Positions 24,942 through 34,541 of a DNA stretch of 64,000 nucleotides are shown one piece after another. How positions within the stretch are numbered: position 1 is the stretch's first letter; each line of letters starts with the position of its first letter. Both the position numbers and the translations under genes were made by a program. The notes below the pieces were generated by a model. It was not told the DNA's origin, ran no database searches, and worked only from the letters and a program-made list of their open reading frames with translations. The DNA is from an uncultured Jannaschia sp. (GTDB taxonomy: Bacteria > Pseudomonadota > Alphaproteobacteria > Rhodobacterales > Rhodobacteraceae): the NCBI RefSeq assembly GCF_947494055.1, contig NZ_CANLTR010000001.1:1-64000 (forward strand). The letters run 5' to 3'.

Positions 24942-27359
24942 CTAGAACGGCACGTCCCCCGCCTGATCGGCCGGGAGCAGGAATCGACCGACGATCTTCT
25001 TGGTGCCGGCCTTGTCGAAGGCGACCTCGAGCTTGTCGCCCTCCACCCCCAAGACCTCGCCGTAGCCGAACTTGGCATGGAACACCCGCTCGCCCGCGCC
25101 GAAGGCGCTAACGGCGGTCGCGTCGATGACGAGGTTCTTGGCCTCCGCCGGCTGCCGGATCGGTCGGGTGGCGTTGGCCTGCAATCGCCGCCAGCCGGGC
25201 GAGTTGTAGACGTCGGCCGAGGCCGCCTTCTCGGGCATCGTGGATTCGACACCGCCCGCCATGCCGGCCTGCTGCGCCGCGGCCATCCCCGTCGCGCCGA
25301 AGCCGCCACCGTAAAGACCGGGGGGCGTCAGCACTTCGACATGCTCGACCGGCAATTCGTCGATGAAGCGCGAGGGCAGCGCGGATTGCCACTGACCGTA
25401 GACGCGGCGGTTGGCGGCGAAGCTGATCGTGGCGACGCGTTCGGCGCGGGTGATGCCGACGTAAGCGAGCCGCCGCTCCTCCTCGAGACCCTTCACGCCG
25501 GTCTCGTCCATCGCGCGCTGCGACGGGAACAGGCCGTCCTCCCAGCCGGGCAGGAACACGGCCGGAAACTCGAGCCCCTTGGCGCCGTGAAGCGTCATCA
25601 GCGTGATCTTCGGTTCCTCGGCCTCGCTCTCGTTGTCCATGATCAGCGAGACGTGTTCGAGGAAGCCCTGGAGGTTCTCAAACCCCTCCAGCGCCTTGAC
25701 GAGTTCCTTAAGGTTCTCGAGCCGGCCCGGCGCCTCGGGCGTCTTCTCGTTCTGCCAGAACCCGGTATAGCCCGATTCGTCGAGGATCTCCTCGGCCAAC
25801 CGGATGTGGTCGCGTCCGTCGAGCATTTCCGCGCGCCAGCGGTCGAGCCCGTCGACGAGTTCGCCCAGAGCCGCCCCGCCCCGTCCGCCGATCGTCTTCG
25901 TGCGAACGCAGAGCCGCGCGCCCTCCACCAAAGAGACGCCGTTCGAGCGGGCCATGACCTGGATGTTCTGCTGCGCCTTGTCGCCCAGACCCCGCTTCGG
26001 CGTGTTGACGATCCGCTCGAAGGCGAGGTCGTCGTCGGGGCTGACGACGAGGCGGAAATAGGCCATCGCATCGCGGATCTCGAGCCGTTCGTAGAAGCGC
26101 GGACCGCCGATCACGCGGTAGGGCAAGCCGATGGTCAGGAACCGGTCCTCGAAGGCGCGCATCTGGTGCGTCGCGCGTACGAGGATCGCCATGTCGTCGA
26201 GCGTGAACGGCGCCATGCCGCGCGTGCCATGGGTCATCGCCTCGGCTTCCTCGCCGATCCACCGCGCCTCCTCGTCGCCGTCCCAGTGGCCGATGAGCCG
26301 GACGCGCTCGCCCTCCTCGGCCTCGGTCCAGAGCGTCTTGCCGAGCCGGCCCTTGTTCCCGGCGATCACACCGGACGCAGCGGCGAGGATATGCGGGGTG
26401 GAGCGGTAGTTCTGCTCCAGCCGGATGATCTCCGCCCCCTCGAAATCCTTCTCGAAGCGCAGGATGTTGCCCACCTCGGCCCCGCGCCAGCCGTAGATCG
26501 ACTGGTCGTCGTCGCCCACGCAGCAGATGTTCCGATGCCCGCCGGCGAGGAGCCGGAGCCAGAGATACTGCGCGACGTTGGTGTCCTGATACTCGTCCAC
26601 GAGGATGTAGCGGAACCAGCGGCGGTACTGCGCCAGCACGTCCTCGTGCCGCTGGAAGATGTCAATGACGTGCAACAGCAGGTCGCCGAAATCGACCGCG
26701 TTCAGCGTGAGCAGACGGTCCTGATAGGCGCGGTAGAGCGCGACGCCCTTGCCGTCGAAGGCCTGCGCCTCGTGCGCGGGCACCTTGTCGGGCGTCCACG
26801 CGCGGTTCTTCCAGTTGTCGAGGATGCCGCCCAGCATTCGCGGCGGCCAGCGCTTCTCGTCGATATTCGCGGCGACGATCAGTTGCTTCAGCAGGCGGTT
26901 CTGGTCGTCGGTATCGAGAATCGTGAAGTTCGAACGCAGATGGAGTTCGCGCGGGTCGCCCCCCTGCACGACCTCCCGGCCGACGAGCTCCGCGTGGCGG
27001 CGCAGGAGCTTGACGCAGATCGAGTGGAACGTGCCGAGCCACGGCATCCCCTCGGCCACCTCACCCATCATCGCGCCGACCCGCTCGCGCATCTCGCGGG
27101 CGGCCTTGTTGGTGAAGGTGACGGCCAGGATCTCGTTCGGCCGGGCCCGGCCCTGCGCCATCAGGTGCGCGATCCGGGCGGTCAGGGCCCGCGTCTTGCC
27201 GGTGCCGGCGCCGGCGAGCATCAGGACGGGACCGTCGAGCGTCTCGACCGCCTTGAGCTGCGCCGGGTTCAGCCCGCCGAGATAGGGCGCGGGCCGGGCG
27301 GCCATGGCGCGGGTGGACAGGCTGGCGGCTTCCATCGCGTCGGAATCATCGTGCATCAT
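24942..27359 (-). CDS. uvrD: UvrD/Rep-family ATP-dependent DNA helicase
   Basis: An 805-residue superfamily 1A helicase for nucleotide-excision and mismatch repair. Walker A GAGTGKT is at 50-56, motif II is VDEYQDTN, motif III GDDDQSIYGWRGAEV, motif IV region EQNYRST, motif V TLMTLHGAKGLEFP, motif VI EERRLAYVGITRAE. A Tudor-like C-terminus (HAKFGYGEVLGVEGDKLEVAF) is present. The start is the first of two adjacent ATGs; the frame continues upstream but only through antisense of other genes. A LexA box lies 42 bases upstream. Confidence 0.95.
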   Translation of the reverse strand: MMHDDSDAMEAASLSTRAMAARPAPYLGGLNPAQLKAVETLDGPVLMLAGAGTGKTRALTARIAHLMAQGRARPNEILAVTFTNKAAREMRERVGAMMGEVAEGMPWLGTFHSICVKLLRRHAELVGREVVQGGDPRELHLRSNFTILDTDDQNRLLKQLIVAANIDEKRWPPRMLGGILDNWKNRAWTPDKVPAHEAQAFDGKGVALYRAYQDRLLTLNAVDFGDLLLHVIDIFQRHEDVLAQYRRWFRYILVDEYQDTNVAQYLWLRLLAGGHRNICCVGDDDQSIYGWRGAEVGNILRFEKDFEGAEIIRLEQNYRSTPHILAAASGVIAGNKGRLGKTLWTEAEEGERVRLIGHWDGDEEARWIGEEAEAMTHGTRGMAPFTLDDMAILVRATHQMRAFEDRFLTIGLPYRVIGGPRFYERLEIRDAMAYFRLVVSPDDDLAFERIVNTPKRGLGDKAQQNIQVMARSNGVSLVEGARLCVRTKTIGGRGGAALGELVDGLDRWRAEMLDGRDHIRLAEEILDESGYTGFWQNEKTPEAPGRLENLKELVKALEGFENLQGFLEHVSLIMDNESEAEEPKITLMTLHGAKGLEFPAVFLPGWEDGLFPSQRAMDETGVKGLEEERRLAYVGITRAERVATISFAANRRVYGQWQSALPSRFIDELPVEHVEVLTPPGLYGGGFGATGMAAAQQAGMAGGVESTMPEKAASADVYNSPGWRRLQANATRPIRQPAEAKNLVIDATAVSAFGAGERVFHAKFGYGEVLGVEGDKLEVAFDKAGTKKIVGRFLLPADQAGDVPF

Positions 27360-27400
27360 TAACCAAGGATAGGATGCCGGGCCGCGGAACGGAACCCCGT

Positions 27401-27415
27401 GTTCGCCTTGCGTTC
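27401..27415. promoter_or_regulatory. LexA (SOS) box upstream of uvrD
   Basis: GTTC-GCCTTGC-GTTC is an exact GTTC-N7-GTTC direct repeat, the LexA operator known in Rhodobacter and other alphaproteobacteria (different from the E. coli CTGT-N8-ACAG type). It lies 42 bases upstream of the uvrD ATG, in the right place for a repressor, and uvrD is an SOS gene in many bacteria. It is also 125 bases before the divergent DUF2254 gene. Confidence 0.65.
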
Positions 27416-27539
27416 GCGCCTTCGTCCCGGGGAAGTCCCCTGTCGGAGCGACATGCCGCCGCATGGGCAGAGAACCGGAACAGAATCGGCGGAAACCCTG
27501 TTCCGCTGGGCATCTCCGCTCCGTGAAAGACCTCCCGCG

Positions 27540-28844
27540 ATGATACAGGACGGAATTCGGGCGACCGGCTCCCTTCTTCTCAACCGTCTGCTCTCGGGGA
27601 TCTGGGTGCCGATGCTCGTCGCGACGATCCTGGCCGTGCTGCTGGCGCTCGGGATCGGGGTTCTCGACGAACGGGGCCTCGCGGCGTTGATCGCGGCCTT
27701 CGGAAGCCCGTTCGATTTCGGCGAGCAGGCGGCCGAGAACCATCTCGACGCGCTTCTCAGCGTGCAGGTCGCCGTCCTGACGCTCTACATCTCGATCACG
27801 CTCCTCGTGCTCACGCTGGCCGCCTCCTCGCTCGGCTCCCGCCTGATCGAGCGCTGGATCGCCCGGATCGAGATCCGCGCGACCCTGGTGCAATGGACCG
27901 CCCTCGTCGCCTACAGCCTCGCGGGCCGGATCTTCGTCAACCCGGGCGTGCCGGTCCCGCGTGGACTGGTCCTGACGGATTTCCTGCTGACGATCCTCGC
28001 GCTCGGCTGGCTCGGCTTCGGCTATCACCGGCTGGCGCGGACGGCGCATATCGACACCTCCATCGTGGGTCTCGGCCGAACCTTCGGGCACGACCGGCAG
28101 GATTGGGGCCTGACCGCCGGGCCCGATCCGGACGCGGAGCCCGAAACCGTCCTGCGGGCTTGGGCGTCCGGCTATCTCGGGGGGTTCCGCCGCGATGCCC
28201 TGATCGCGGCGGCACGGTCGGCCGGCGGACGGATGGCGATCCGCATCCCCGACGGGGCCTATATCGTCGAAGGCGATCCGCTCGTACATTTCTGGGGCGA
28301 CGATGGCATGATGCAGGCGGCGTTCCGCAAGACGGGCGAGATCGCCGATTACCGAAGCGACCGGCCGCAGGGGCCATTCTCGCTTTCGCTCCTCGTCGAG
28401 ATCGCGGCCCGTGCCCTCTCCCCGTCGGTGAACGACCACGAAACCGCCGCGACCTGCGCGGACTGGATCGGACATGGCCTGTCGACGCGGTTGCGCGGAG
28501 AGGCCGGGCCCGAGGGCTGGTTCACGGACGATCATGGCGAAGCGCGGTTGCACGTCCCCGAATGCGGGGTGATCGCGCAGTCCCGCCTCTACCTGTCGGT
28601 CTTCCACCGCGCGGCCCGGCCGCATCCCTTCGTCGCCCGGCGCCTCGTCTCTGCCTATTCCGCTGCCTATCGCCGGGCGCAGCACGCGATCGACCGCGCC
28701 CAGCTCTCGGAGATGATCGAAGAGGTCATGACCGGTCTTGCCGAAGACGCGACCGACTACGAGCGTGCGGCGGTCGAAGGTGCGTTCGACGCGGCGCGGC
28801 GGGGTGATCCGCCCCTCGTCTCGACGAATCTGGCCGCCGAATAG
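27540..28844 (+). CDS. DUF2254 membrane protein
   Basis: A 434-residue protein. Four transmembrane segments occupy about 15-45, 75-100, 115-130 and 140-165; the rest is a soluble domain with the conserved LLVEIAARALSPSVNDHETAATC (landmark ALSPS-ND, about 288-300), the hallmark of DUF2254. Function is unknown. The ATG at 27540 is chosen because conserved sequence begins there; an upstream in-frame GTG at 27399 overlaps the LexA box and is unlikely. The 180 bases before it hold a GGAACAG/CTGTTCC inverted repeat at 27477-27504. Confidence 0.82.
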   Translation: MIQDGIRATGSLLLNRLLSGIWVPMLVATILAVLLALGIGVLDERGLAALIAAFGSPFDFGEQAAENHLDALLSVQVAVLTLYISITLLVLTLAASSLGSRLIERWIARIEIRATLVQWTALVAYSLAGRIFVNPGVPVPRGLVLTDFLLTILALGWLGFGYHRLARTAHIDTSIVGLGRTFGHDRQDWGLTAGPDPDAEPETVLRAWASGYLGGFRRDALIAAARSAGGRMAIRIPDGAYIVEGDPLVHFWGDDGMMQAAFRKTGEIADYRSDRPQGPFSLSLLVEIAARALSPSVNDHETAATCADWIGHGLSTRLRGEAGPEGWFTDDHGEARLHVPECGVIAQSRLYLSVFHRAARPHPFVARRLVSAYSAAYRRAQHAIDRAQLSEMIEEVMTGLAEDATDYERAAVEGAFDAARRGDPPLVSTNLAAE

Positions 28845-28935
28845 CGCGCCTTCGGGAGGTATTGCCGCGTTGCAGCGTGAGGGTTAGCGTCTCCTTGCGA
28901 CCGGGTATCCGGTGAACCAGACGGAAGGACCGCGC

Positions 28936-31900
28936 ATGGCCGATTTCGAAAAGATTCTCATCGCCAACCGGGGCGAGATCGCCATCCGCGTCATGCGCGC
29001 GGCCAACGAGATGGGCAAGCGGACGGTCGCCGTCTACGCCGAGGAGGACAAGCTGAGCCTCCACCGCTTCAAGGCGGACGAGGCCTACCGGATCGGTGAG
29101 GGGATGGGTCCGGTCGCGGCCTATCTTTCGATCGAGGAGATCATCCGCGTCGCGAAGGCCTGCGGCGCCGACGCCATCCATCCGGGCTACGGCCTTCTGT
29201 CGGAGAACCCTGGCTTCGTGGATGCCTGCGCCGCCGCAGGGATCACCTTCATCGGCCCGAAGGCTGACACGATGCGCGCCCTGGGCGACAAGGCCAGCGC
29301 GCGCCGCGTCGCGGTGGAGGCGGGCGTCCCGGTCATCCCCGCGACCGAGGTGCTCGGCGACGACATGGACGCGATCCGGGCGGAGGCCGCGGAAATCGGC
29401 TACCCGCTGATGCTGAAGGCGAGCTGGGGCGGCGGCGGGCGCGGCATGCGACCGATCGCGTCGGAGGACGAGCTTCCCGAGAAGGTGCTCGAGGGGCGGC
29501 GCGAGGCCGAGGCCGCCTTCGGCAACGGCGAGGGCTATCTCGAGAAGATGATCACCCGCGCCCGTCACGTGGAGGTGCAGATCCTCGGCGACAGCGAGGG
29601 CAACATCTACCACCTCTACGAGCGCGACTGCTCGGTGCAGCGGCGCAACCAGAAGGTCGTGGAGCGCGCGCCCGCCCCCTACCTGTCGGAGACGCAGCGC
29701 GAGCAGGTCTGCGCGCTCGGCAAGAAGATCTGCGAGCACGTCTCCTACGAATGCGCGGGCACGGTCGAGTTCCTGATGGATATGGATTCGGGCGAGTTCT
29801 TCTTCATCGAGGTGAACCCCCGCGTGCAGGTCGAGCATACCGTGACCGAGGAGGTCACCGGCATCGACATCGTGCGCGCCCAGATCCTTATCGCCGAGGG
29901 CAAGTCGCTGACCGAGGCCACCGGGATCGCCTCGCAATACGACGTTCAGCTCGACGGCCACGCGGTGCAGTGCCGGGTCACGACCGAGGACCCGCAGAAC
30001 AACTTCATTCCCGATTACGGTCGCATCACCACCTACCGCTCCGCCACCGGCATGGGCATCCGCCTCGACGGCGGCACCGCCTATTCCGGCGCCGTCATCA
30101 CCCGGTACTACGATTCGCTCCTGACCAAGGTCACCGCCTGGGCGCGCACGCCGGAAGCCGCGATCAAGCGGATGGACCGGGCGCTGCGCGAGTTCCGCAT
30201 CCGCGGCGTGTCGACCAACATCCCGTTCGTCGTGAACCTGCTGCATCATCCGAAATTCCTGAACTACGAGTATTCGACCAAGTTCATCGACGAGACGCCG
30301 GAGCTCTTCGACTTCCCGGTCCAGCGCGACCGGGCGACGAAGATCCTCACCTACATCGCCGACATCTCGGTGAACGGGCACCCGGAGACGGCGGGTCGCC
30401 CCCGCCCGCCCGCGGATCTGCGCGCGCCGACCGCACCCGAGCGGCGCCGCGATGCACCGCCCGACGGCACCAAGCAGATCCTCGACCGCGAAGGCGCCAA
30501 GGGTCTCGCGGACTGGATGCTGGCGCAGGACCGGCTGTTGCTGACCGACACGACGATGCGCGACGGGCACCAATCGCTTCTGGCCACGCGGATGCGCTCC
30601 ATCGACATGGTCCGCGCCGCGCCGGCCTATGCGGCGAACCTGCCCGAGCTGTTCTCCGTCGAATGCTGGGGCGGCGCGACCTTCGACGTGGCCTACCGCT
30701 TTCTGCAGGAATGCCCGTGGCAGCGCCTGCGCGAATTACGGGCGGCGATGCCGAACCTCCTGACGCAGATGCTCTTGCGGGCGTCGAACGGCGTGGGCTA
30801 CACGAACTACCCCGACAACGTGGTCGTCAGCTTCGTGCACCAGGCCGCCGAGACCGGGGTCGACGTCTTCCGCGTCTTCGATCCGCTCAACTGGGTCGAG
30901 AACATGCGCGTCGCGATGGACGCGGTGATCGAGACCGGCCGCGTCTGCGAGGGGGCGGTCTGCTATACCGGCGACCTGCTCGACCCCGACCGCGCGAAAT
31001 ACGACCTCAAGTACTATGTCGGCATGGCCAAGGAACTCGAGGCGGCGGGCGCCCACGTGCTGGGCGTGAAGGACATGGCGGGTCTTTTGAAGCCCGCCGC
31101 CGCGCGACAGCTCTTCCGCGCGCTCAAGGACGAGATCAGCCTGCCGATCCATTTCCACACCCACGACACGGCCGGCATCGCCTGCGCCACGATCCTCGCC
31201 GCGAGCGAGGCCGGCGTGGACGCGGCCGACGTCGCGATGGACGCGCTTTCGGGGAACACGAGCCAGGCGACCTTCGGCACCATCCTCGCCGCGCTGAAGG
31301 ACGACCCGCGCGATCCCGGTCTGGACGAGGACGCGGTACGTCGGATGTCGGATTACTGGGAACTGGTGCGCGGCCAGTACCTCGCCTTCGAGAGCGGATT
31401 GCAGGCGCCCTCCTCGGAGGTCTACCTGCACGAGATGCCCGGCGGGCAGTTCACCAACCTCAAGGCGCAGGCGCGCTCGATGGGGCTGGAGGAGCGCTGG
31501 CACGAGGTCGCGCAGATGTATGCCGACGTGAACCGGATGTTCGGCGACATCGTGAAGGTCACGCCCTCCTCGAAGGTCGTGGGCGACATGGCGCTGATGA
31601 TGGTGAGCCAGGGCCTGACCGTGGCGCAGGTGCTCGACCCGAAGGTCGAGGTGTCATGGCCGGAATCCGTCATCGACATGATGCGCGGCAATCTGGGGCA
31701 GCCCCCCGGCGGCTGGCCCGAGGCGTTGCAGAAGAAGGTCCTCAAGGGCGAGGCGCCGCTGACCGACCGGCCGGGCAAGCACCTCAAGCCCATCGATCTG
31801 GAGGAGGTGCGCGCCGAGGTGTCGGCGAAGCTCGATCAGGAGATCGACGACGAGGATCTGAACGCCTACCTGATGTATCCCAAGGTCTTCACCGACTACG

Positions 31901-32379
31901 CTGAACGCCATCAGGTCTACGGCCCCGTCCGGGCACTGACGACGCCGGTCTTCTTCTACGGGATGGAGCCGGGCGACGAGACCTACGCGGAGATCGACCC
32001 CGGCAAGACGCTCGAGATCCGCTGCGTCGCCCGCACCGAGACGGGCGAGGACGGTGAGGTCCGCGTCTTCTTCGAGCTGAACGGCCAGCCGCGCACCGTC
32101 CGCATCGCCGATCGCAAGGTCGCGGGAACCCAGACGAAGCGCCCGAAGGCCGACATGGCCAATCCCGACCATGTCGGCGCGCCGATGCCGGGCGTGGTCG
32201 CCTCCGTCGCGGCACAGGCCGGGGCGAAGGTGCGCAAGGGCGACCTGCTACTGACCATCGAGGCGATGAAGATGGAGACTGGCCTGCATGCCGAACGGGA
32301 CACGGTGCTGAAGGCGGTGCACGTTTCCCAGGGCACCCAGATCGATGCGAAGGACCTGCTCGTGGAATACGAAGCGTGA
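28936..32379 (+). CDS. pyc: Pyruvate carboxylase
   Basis: An 1147-residue biotin enzyme making oxaloacetate from pyruvate and bicarbonate with ATP. In order: biotin carboxylase domain (1 to about 450, with KASWGGGGRGMR and EVNPRVQVEHTVTE), carboxyltransferase domain beginning near residue 536 (DTTMRDGHQSLLATR, metal-binding HFHTHDT), and biotinyl domain with AMKM (biotin Lys near 1112). Full-length single-chain form. The ATG at 28936 follows GGAAGGA; an in-frame GTG/ATG at 28912 is less likely. It stands alone between a DUF2254 gene and tRNA genes. Confidence 0.97.
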   Translation: MADFEKILIANRGEIAIRVMRAANEMGKRTVAVYAEEDKLSLHRFKADEAYRIGEGMGPVAAYLSIEEIIRVAKACGADAIHPGYGLLSENPGFVDACAAAGITFIGPKADTMRALGDKASARRVAVEAGVPVIPATEVLGDDMDAIRAEAAEIGYPLMLKASWGGGGRGMRPIASEDELPEKVLEGRREAEAAFGNGEGYLEKMITRARHVEVQILGDSEGNIYHLYERDCSVQRRNQKVVERAPAPYLSETQREQVCALGKKICEHVSYECAGTVEFLMDMDSGEFFFIEVNPRVQVEHTVTEEVTGIDIVRAQILIAEGKSLTEATGIASQYDVQLDGHAVQCRVTTEDPQNNFIPDYGRITTYRSATGMGIRLDGGTAYSGAVITRYYDSLLTKVTAWARTPEAAIKRMDRALREFRIRGVSTNIPFVVNLLHHPKFLNYEYSTKFIDETPELFDFPVQRDRATKILTYIADISVNGHPETAGRPRPPADLRAPTAPERRRDAPPDGTKQILDREGAKGLADWMLAQDRLLLTDTTMRDGHQSLLATRMRSIDMVRAAPAYAANLPELFSVECWGGATFDVAYRFLQECPWQRLRELRAAMPNLLTQMLLRASNGVGYTNYPDNVVVSFVHQAAETGVDVFRVFDPLNWVENMRVAMDAVIETGRVCEGAVCYTGDLLDPDRAKYDLKYYVGMAKELEAAGAHVLGVKDMAGLLKPAAARQLFRALKDEISLPIHFHTHDTAGIACATILAASEAGVDAADVAMDALSGNTSQATFGTILAALKDDPRDPGLDEDAVRRMSDYWELVRGQYLAFESGLQAPSSEVYLHEMPGGQFTNLKAQARSMGLEERWHEVAQMYADVNRMFGDIVKVTPSSKVVGDMALMMVSQGLTVAQVLDPKVEVSWPESVIDMMRGNLGQPPGGWPEALQKKVLKGEAPLTDRPGKHLKPIDLEEVRAEVSAKLDQEIDDEDLNAYLMYPKVFTDYAERHQVYGPVRALTTPVFFYGMEPGDETYAEIDPGKTLEIRCVARTETGEDGEVRVFFELNGQPRTVRIADRKVAGTQTKRPKADMANPDHVGAPMPGVVASVAAQAGAKVRKGDLLLTIEAMKMETGLHAERDTVLKAVHVSQGTQIDAKDLLVEYEA

Positions 32380-32477
32380 GGGCGGCGGGTCCGGCCGCGC
32401 GCCGGCCACCACGGGGGGCTTGCGTCCGGGACTCCGAGGGCAGCTCGGCAGCGCGTGGCTGTACCGGGATTTTCCCC

Positions 32478-32505
32478 TTGCAGGGCGACAGGGCCTTGGC
32501 TAAGT
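32478..32505 (+). promoter_or_regulatory. Promoter of the tRNA-Gly pair
   Basis: TTGCAG (32478-32483), 16 bases, then CTAAGT (32500-32505). The -35 is a good sigma-70 box; the start would fall about 10 bases before the first tRNA. Confidence 0.5.
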
Positions 32506-32523
32506 CGCGGCCATCGATGGCGC

Positions 32524-32598
32524 GCGGGCGTAGCTCAGGGGTAGAGCATTACCTTGCCAAGGTAAGGGTCGTGAGTTCGAATCTCATCGCCCGCTCCA
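32524..32598 (+). tRNA. tRNA-Gly (GCC), copy 1
   Basis: A complete cloverleaf: acceptor GCGGGCG/CGCCCGC, D-arm GCTC/GAGC, anticodon stem TTACC/GGTAA with loop TTGCCAA (anticodon GCC), T-arm with TTCGAAT, discriminator T and encoded CCA (32596-32598). Confidence 0.97.
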
Positions 32599-32618
32599 TC
32601 GAACGGACCGATTGGCGT

Positions 32619-32693
32619 GCGGGCGTAGCTCAGGGGTAGAGCATTACCTTGCCAAGGTAAGGGTCGTGAGTTCGAATCTCATCGCCCGCTCCA
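32619..32693 (+). tRNA. tRNA-Gly (GCC), copy 2
   Basis: Identical over all 75 bases to the copy at 32524, 20 bases downstream, including the encoded CCA. A recent or concerted duplication; both are probably on one transcript. Confidence 0.97.
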
Positions 32694-32706
32694 GTCCGGT
32701 TCATGA

Positions 32707-32736
32707 AAGGCCCTCCGCGTTCCCGCCGGGGGCCTT
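32707..32736 (+). terminator. Hairpin after the tRNA-Gly pair
   Basis: AAGGCCC (32707-32713) and GGGCCTT (32730-32736) form a seven-pair stem, 14 bases after the tRNA. The following sequence is only weakly T-rich (CGTCGTTCT). Confidence 0.4.
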
Positions 32737-32811
32737 CGTCGTTCTGGCGCCCTTTCCTGCCCTCGCAGGTCAAGCTAAGGGAGCCGCGAACGATCCCCGA
32801 GGAGCCATCCC

Positions 32812-33399
32812 ATGCGCACGGCCACCGTCGCCCGCAAGACCGCCGAGACCGGGATCGAGGTCACGCTCGACCTCGACGGGACCGGCACCTACGACAACCA
32901 GACGGGCGTCGGCTTCTTCGACCACATGCTCGACCAGCTCGCGCGCCATGCGCTGATCGACATGACGGTGCGATGCGACGGCGACCTGCATGTCGACGAC
33001 CACCATACGGTCGAGGATACCGGGATCGCGCTCGGTCAGGCCCTGACGCAGGCGATGGGCGACAAGCGCGGCATCCGCCGCTACGGGTCCTGCCTGCTGC
33101 CGATGGACGACGCGCTGGTCCGCGCCGCGCTCGACCTGTCGGGGCGGCCCTACCTCGTCTGGCACGTCGAGTTGACGGTGCCGCAGATCAAGACCTTCGA
33201 CACCGAGCTCGTGCGCGAGTTCTTCCAGGCCTTCGCAACCCATGGAGGGATCACGCTGCACGTAGACGGCCTGCGCGGGGTGAACGCGCATCACGTCACC
33301 GAGGCCGCGTTCAAGGCCGTCGCCCGTGCCCTGCGCGACGCGCTCGAGACCGATCCGCGCAAGTCGGACGCGATCCCGTCGACCAAGGGCTCTCTCTGA
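32812..33399 (+). CDS. hisB: Imidazoleglycerol-phosphate dehydratase
   Basis: A 195-residue manganese enzyme for step six of histidine synthesis. The two metal-binding repeats contain [12 protein letters not shown] (about 64-75) and [14 protein letters not shown] near the C-terminus, plus [13 protein letters not shown]. It is the monofunctional type without the phosphatase domain of E. coli HisB. First gene of the histidine group here, two bases before hisH. Confidence 0.97.
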   Translation: MRTATVARKTAETGIEVTLDLDGTGTYDNQTGVGFFDHMLDQLARHALIDMTVRCDGDLHVDDHHTVEDTGIALGQALTQAMGDKRGIRRYGSCLLPMDDALVRAALDLSGRPYLVWHVELTVPQIKTFDTELVREFFQAFATHGGITLHVDGLRGVNAHHVTEAAFKAVARALRDALETDPRKSDAIPSTKGSL

Positions 33400-33401
33400 T
33401 C

Positions 33402-34040
33402 ATGCGGACCGTTCTCGTCGATTACGACAGCGGCAACCTGCATTCCGCGCAGAAGGCCTTCGAGCGGATGGCGCGGGAGGAAGATGCCGGCGAGATCGTC
33501 GTCTCCTCCCGCCCCGAGGACGTGGCGCGGGCCGACCGCGTCGTCCTGCCGGGCGACGGCGCGTTCCCGGCCTGCCGCCGGGGGCTCAAGGGCTTCGACG
33601 GGCTGGAAGAGGCGCTGCTGGAGGCGATCGGCCCGCGCGCCCTGCCCTTCCTCGGCATCTGCGTCGGCATGCAGATGCTGGCGACCACGGGGCGGGAATA
33701 CGAGGAGGTCGCGGGCTTCGGCGTGGTGCCCGGAACGGTCGAGCGCATCGTGCCGTCCGATCCCGCCCTGAAAGTGCCCCATATGGGTTGGAACGACCTC
33801 GTCGTGACCGAGGCGCATCCGGTGCTCGACGGGGTCGCGACCGGCGACCACGCCTATTTCGTCCATTCCTACCAGATGATTGTCGACACTCCGTCCGACC
33901 GGCTCGCTCATGTCGAATACGGCGGCGACGTGACCGCCATCGTCGCGCGCGGCAACGTCGTCGGCACGCAGTTTCACCCGGAGAAGAGTCAGCGGACGGG
34001 CTTGCGCCTCATCGCGAACTTCCTCCGCTGGGCGCCCTGA
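33402..34040 (+). CDS. hisH: Imidazole glycerol phosphate synthase subunit HisH
   Basis: A 212-residue class I glutamine amidotransferase that feeds ammonia to HisF. The nucleophile Cys is in GICVGMQ (about 86), and the His-Glu pair is in TQFHPEKSQ near residue 193. Normal length. The stop is 2 bases from the stop of the convergent DUF2147 gene. Confidence 0.96.
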   Translation: MRTVLVDYDSGNLHSAQKAFERMAREEDAGEIVVSSRPEDVARADRVVLPGDGAFPACRRGLKGFDGLEEALLEAIGPRALPFLGICVGMQMLATTGREYEEVAGFGVVPGTVERIVPSDPALKVPHMGWNDLVVTEAHPVLDGVATGDHAYFVHSYQMIVDTPSDRLAHVEYGGDVTAIVARGNVVGTQFHPEKSQRTGLRLIANFLRWAP

Positions 34041-34042
34041 GC

Positions 34043-34432
34043 TCAGTCGATTCGGACCCAGGTCTGGCTTGCGCAGATCAGGCCGCCGACGATGCAGCCG
34101 CGCAGCGCCATCCGGTCGCCCTCGACCGTGATCCGTCCGGAATAGACCTTGTCGTTCGTCGGCCGCCACACGCGGCCTTCGTATCGCCCGCTGCCCTGTG
34201 GAACCATGTCGCGAACGATCTGCTGGCCCAGCCCCGGCGCGCGGTATTCGCCGGTCTCGTTGAACGTCCGCACCAGGACGCCGCAATAGGCGTGGCCGCA
34301 GGGGGCGATCTCGACATGGGCGTAGCTGCCGCCGTCGCGCTCCGTCTGCCACGTACCCTCGATCGGGTCCGCCGCCGCCGGGGCGGCGAGCGCCAGCATG
34401 ACGGCGAGGGCGAGAAGGATGCGGTTCGTCAA
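34043..34432 (-). CDS. DUF2147 secreted protein, antisense within the his group
   Basis: A 129-residue protein with a clear signal peptide (about 1-21, ALAAPAAADP cleavage region) and a DUF2147 domain: PIEGTWQTE, a lipocalin-like opening, then CGHAYCGVLV and VYSGRITVEGDRMALRGCI. Four Cys residues could form two disulfides in the periplasm. It lies on the opposite strand between hisH and hisA, so a full-length his transcript would be antisense to it. Confidence 0.82.
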   Translation of the reverse strand: MTNRILLALAVMLALAAPAAADPIEGTWQTERDGGSYAHVEIAPCGHAYCGVLVRTFNETGEYRAPGLGQQIVRDMVPQGSGRYEGRVWRPTNDKVYSGRITVEGDRMALRGCIVGGLICASQTWVRID

Positions 34433-34541
34433 GACGATCTCCGGGCATGGCTGACCTGCAAGACGATCCTAGCCCGGCGCGACGGTCTTTCCCATCCGGT
34501 GCAGGTCGGGCATTGAGCCCGCGCAAGACAGGAGCGCCGAC

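Noticed and set aside
27386..27415. EcfG-type promoter GGAAC...CGTT
   Set aside because: The two GGAAC copies are 15 and 20 bases from CGTT, not the required spacing, and Rhodobacterales generally lack this general stress system.
28726..30573. Long minus-strand open frame opposite pyruvate carboxylase
   Set aside because: It is the mirror frame of a highly GC-biased coding gene, has no family similarity and no ribosome-binding site. The same applies to the long plus-strand frame opposite the malic enzyme (56292-58613) and opposite the dcw genes.
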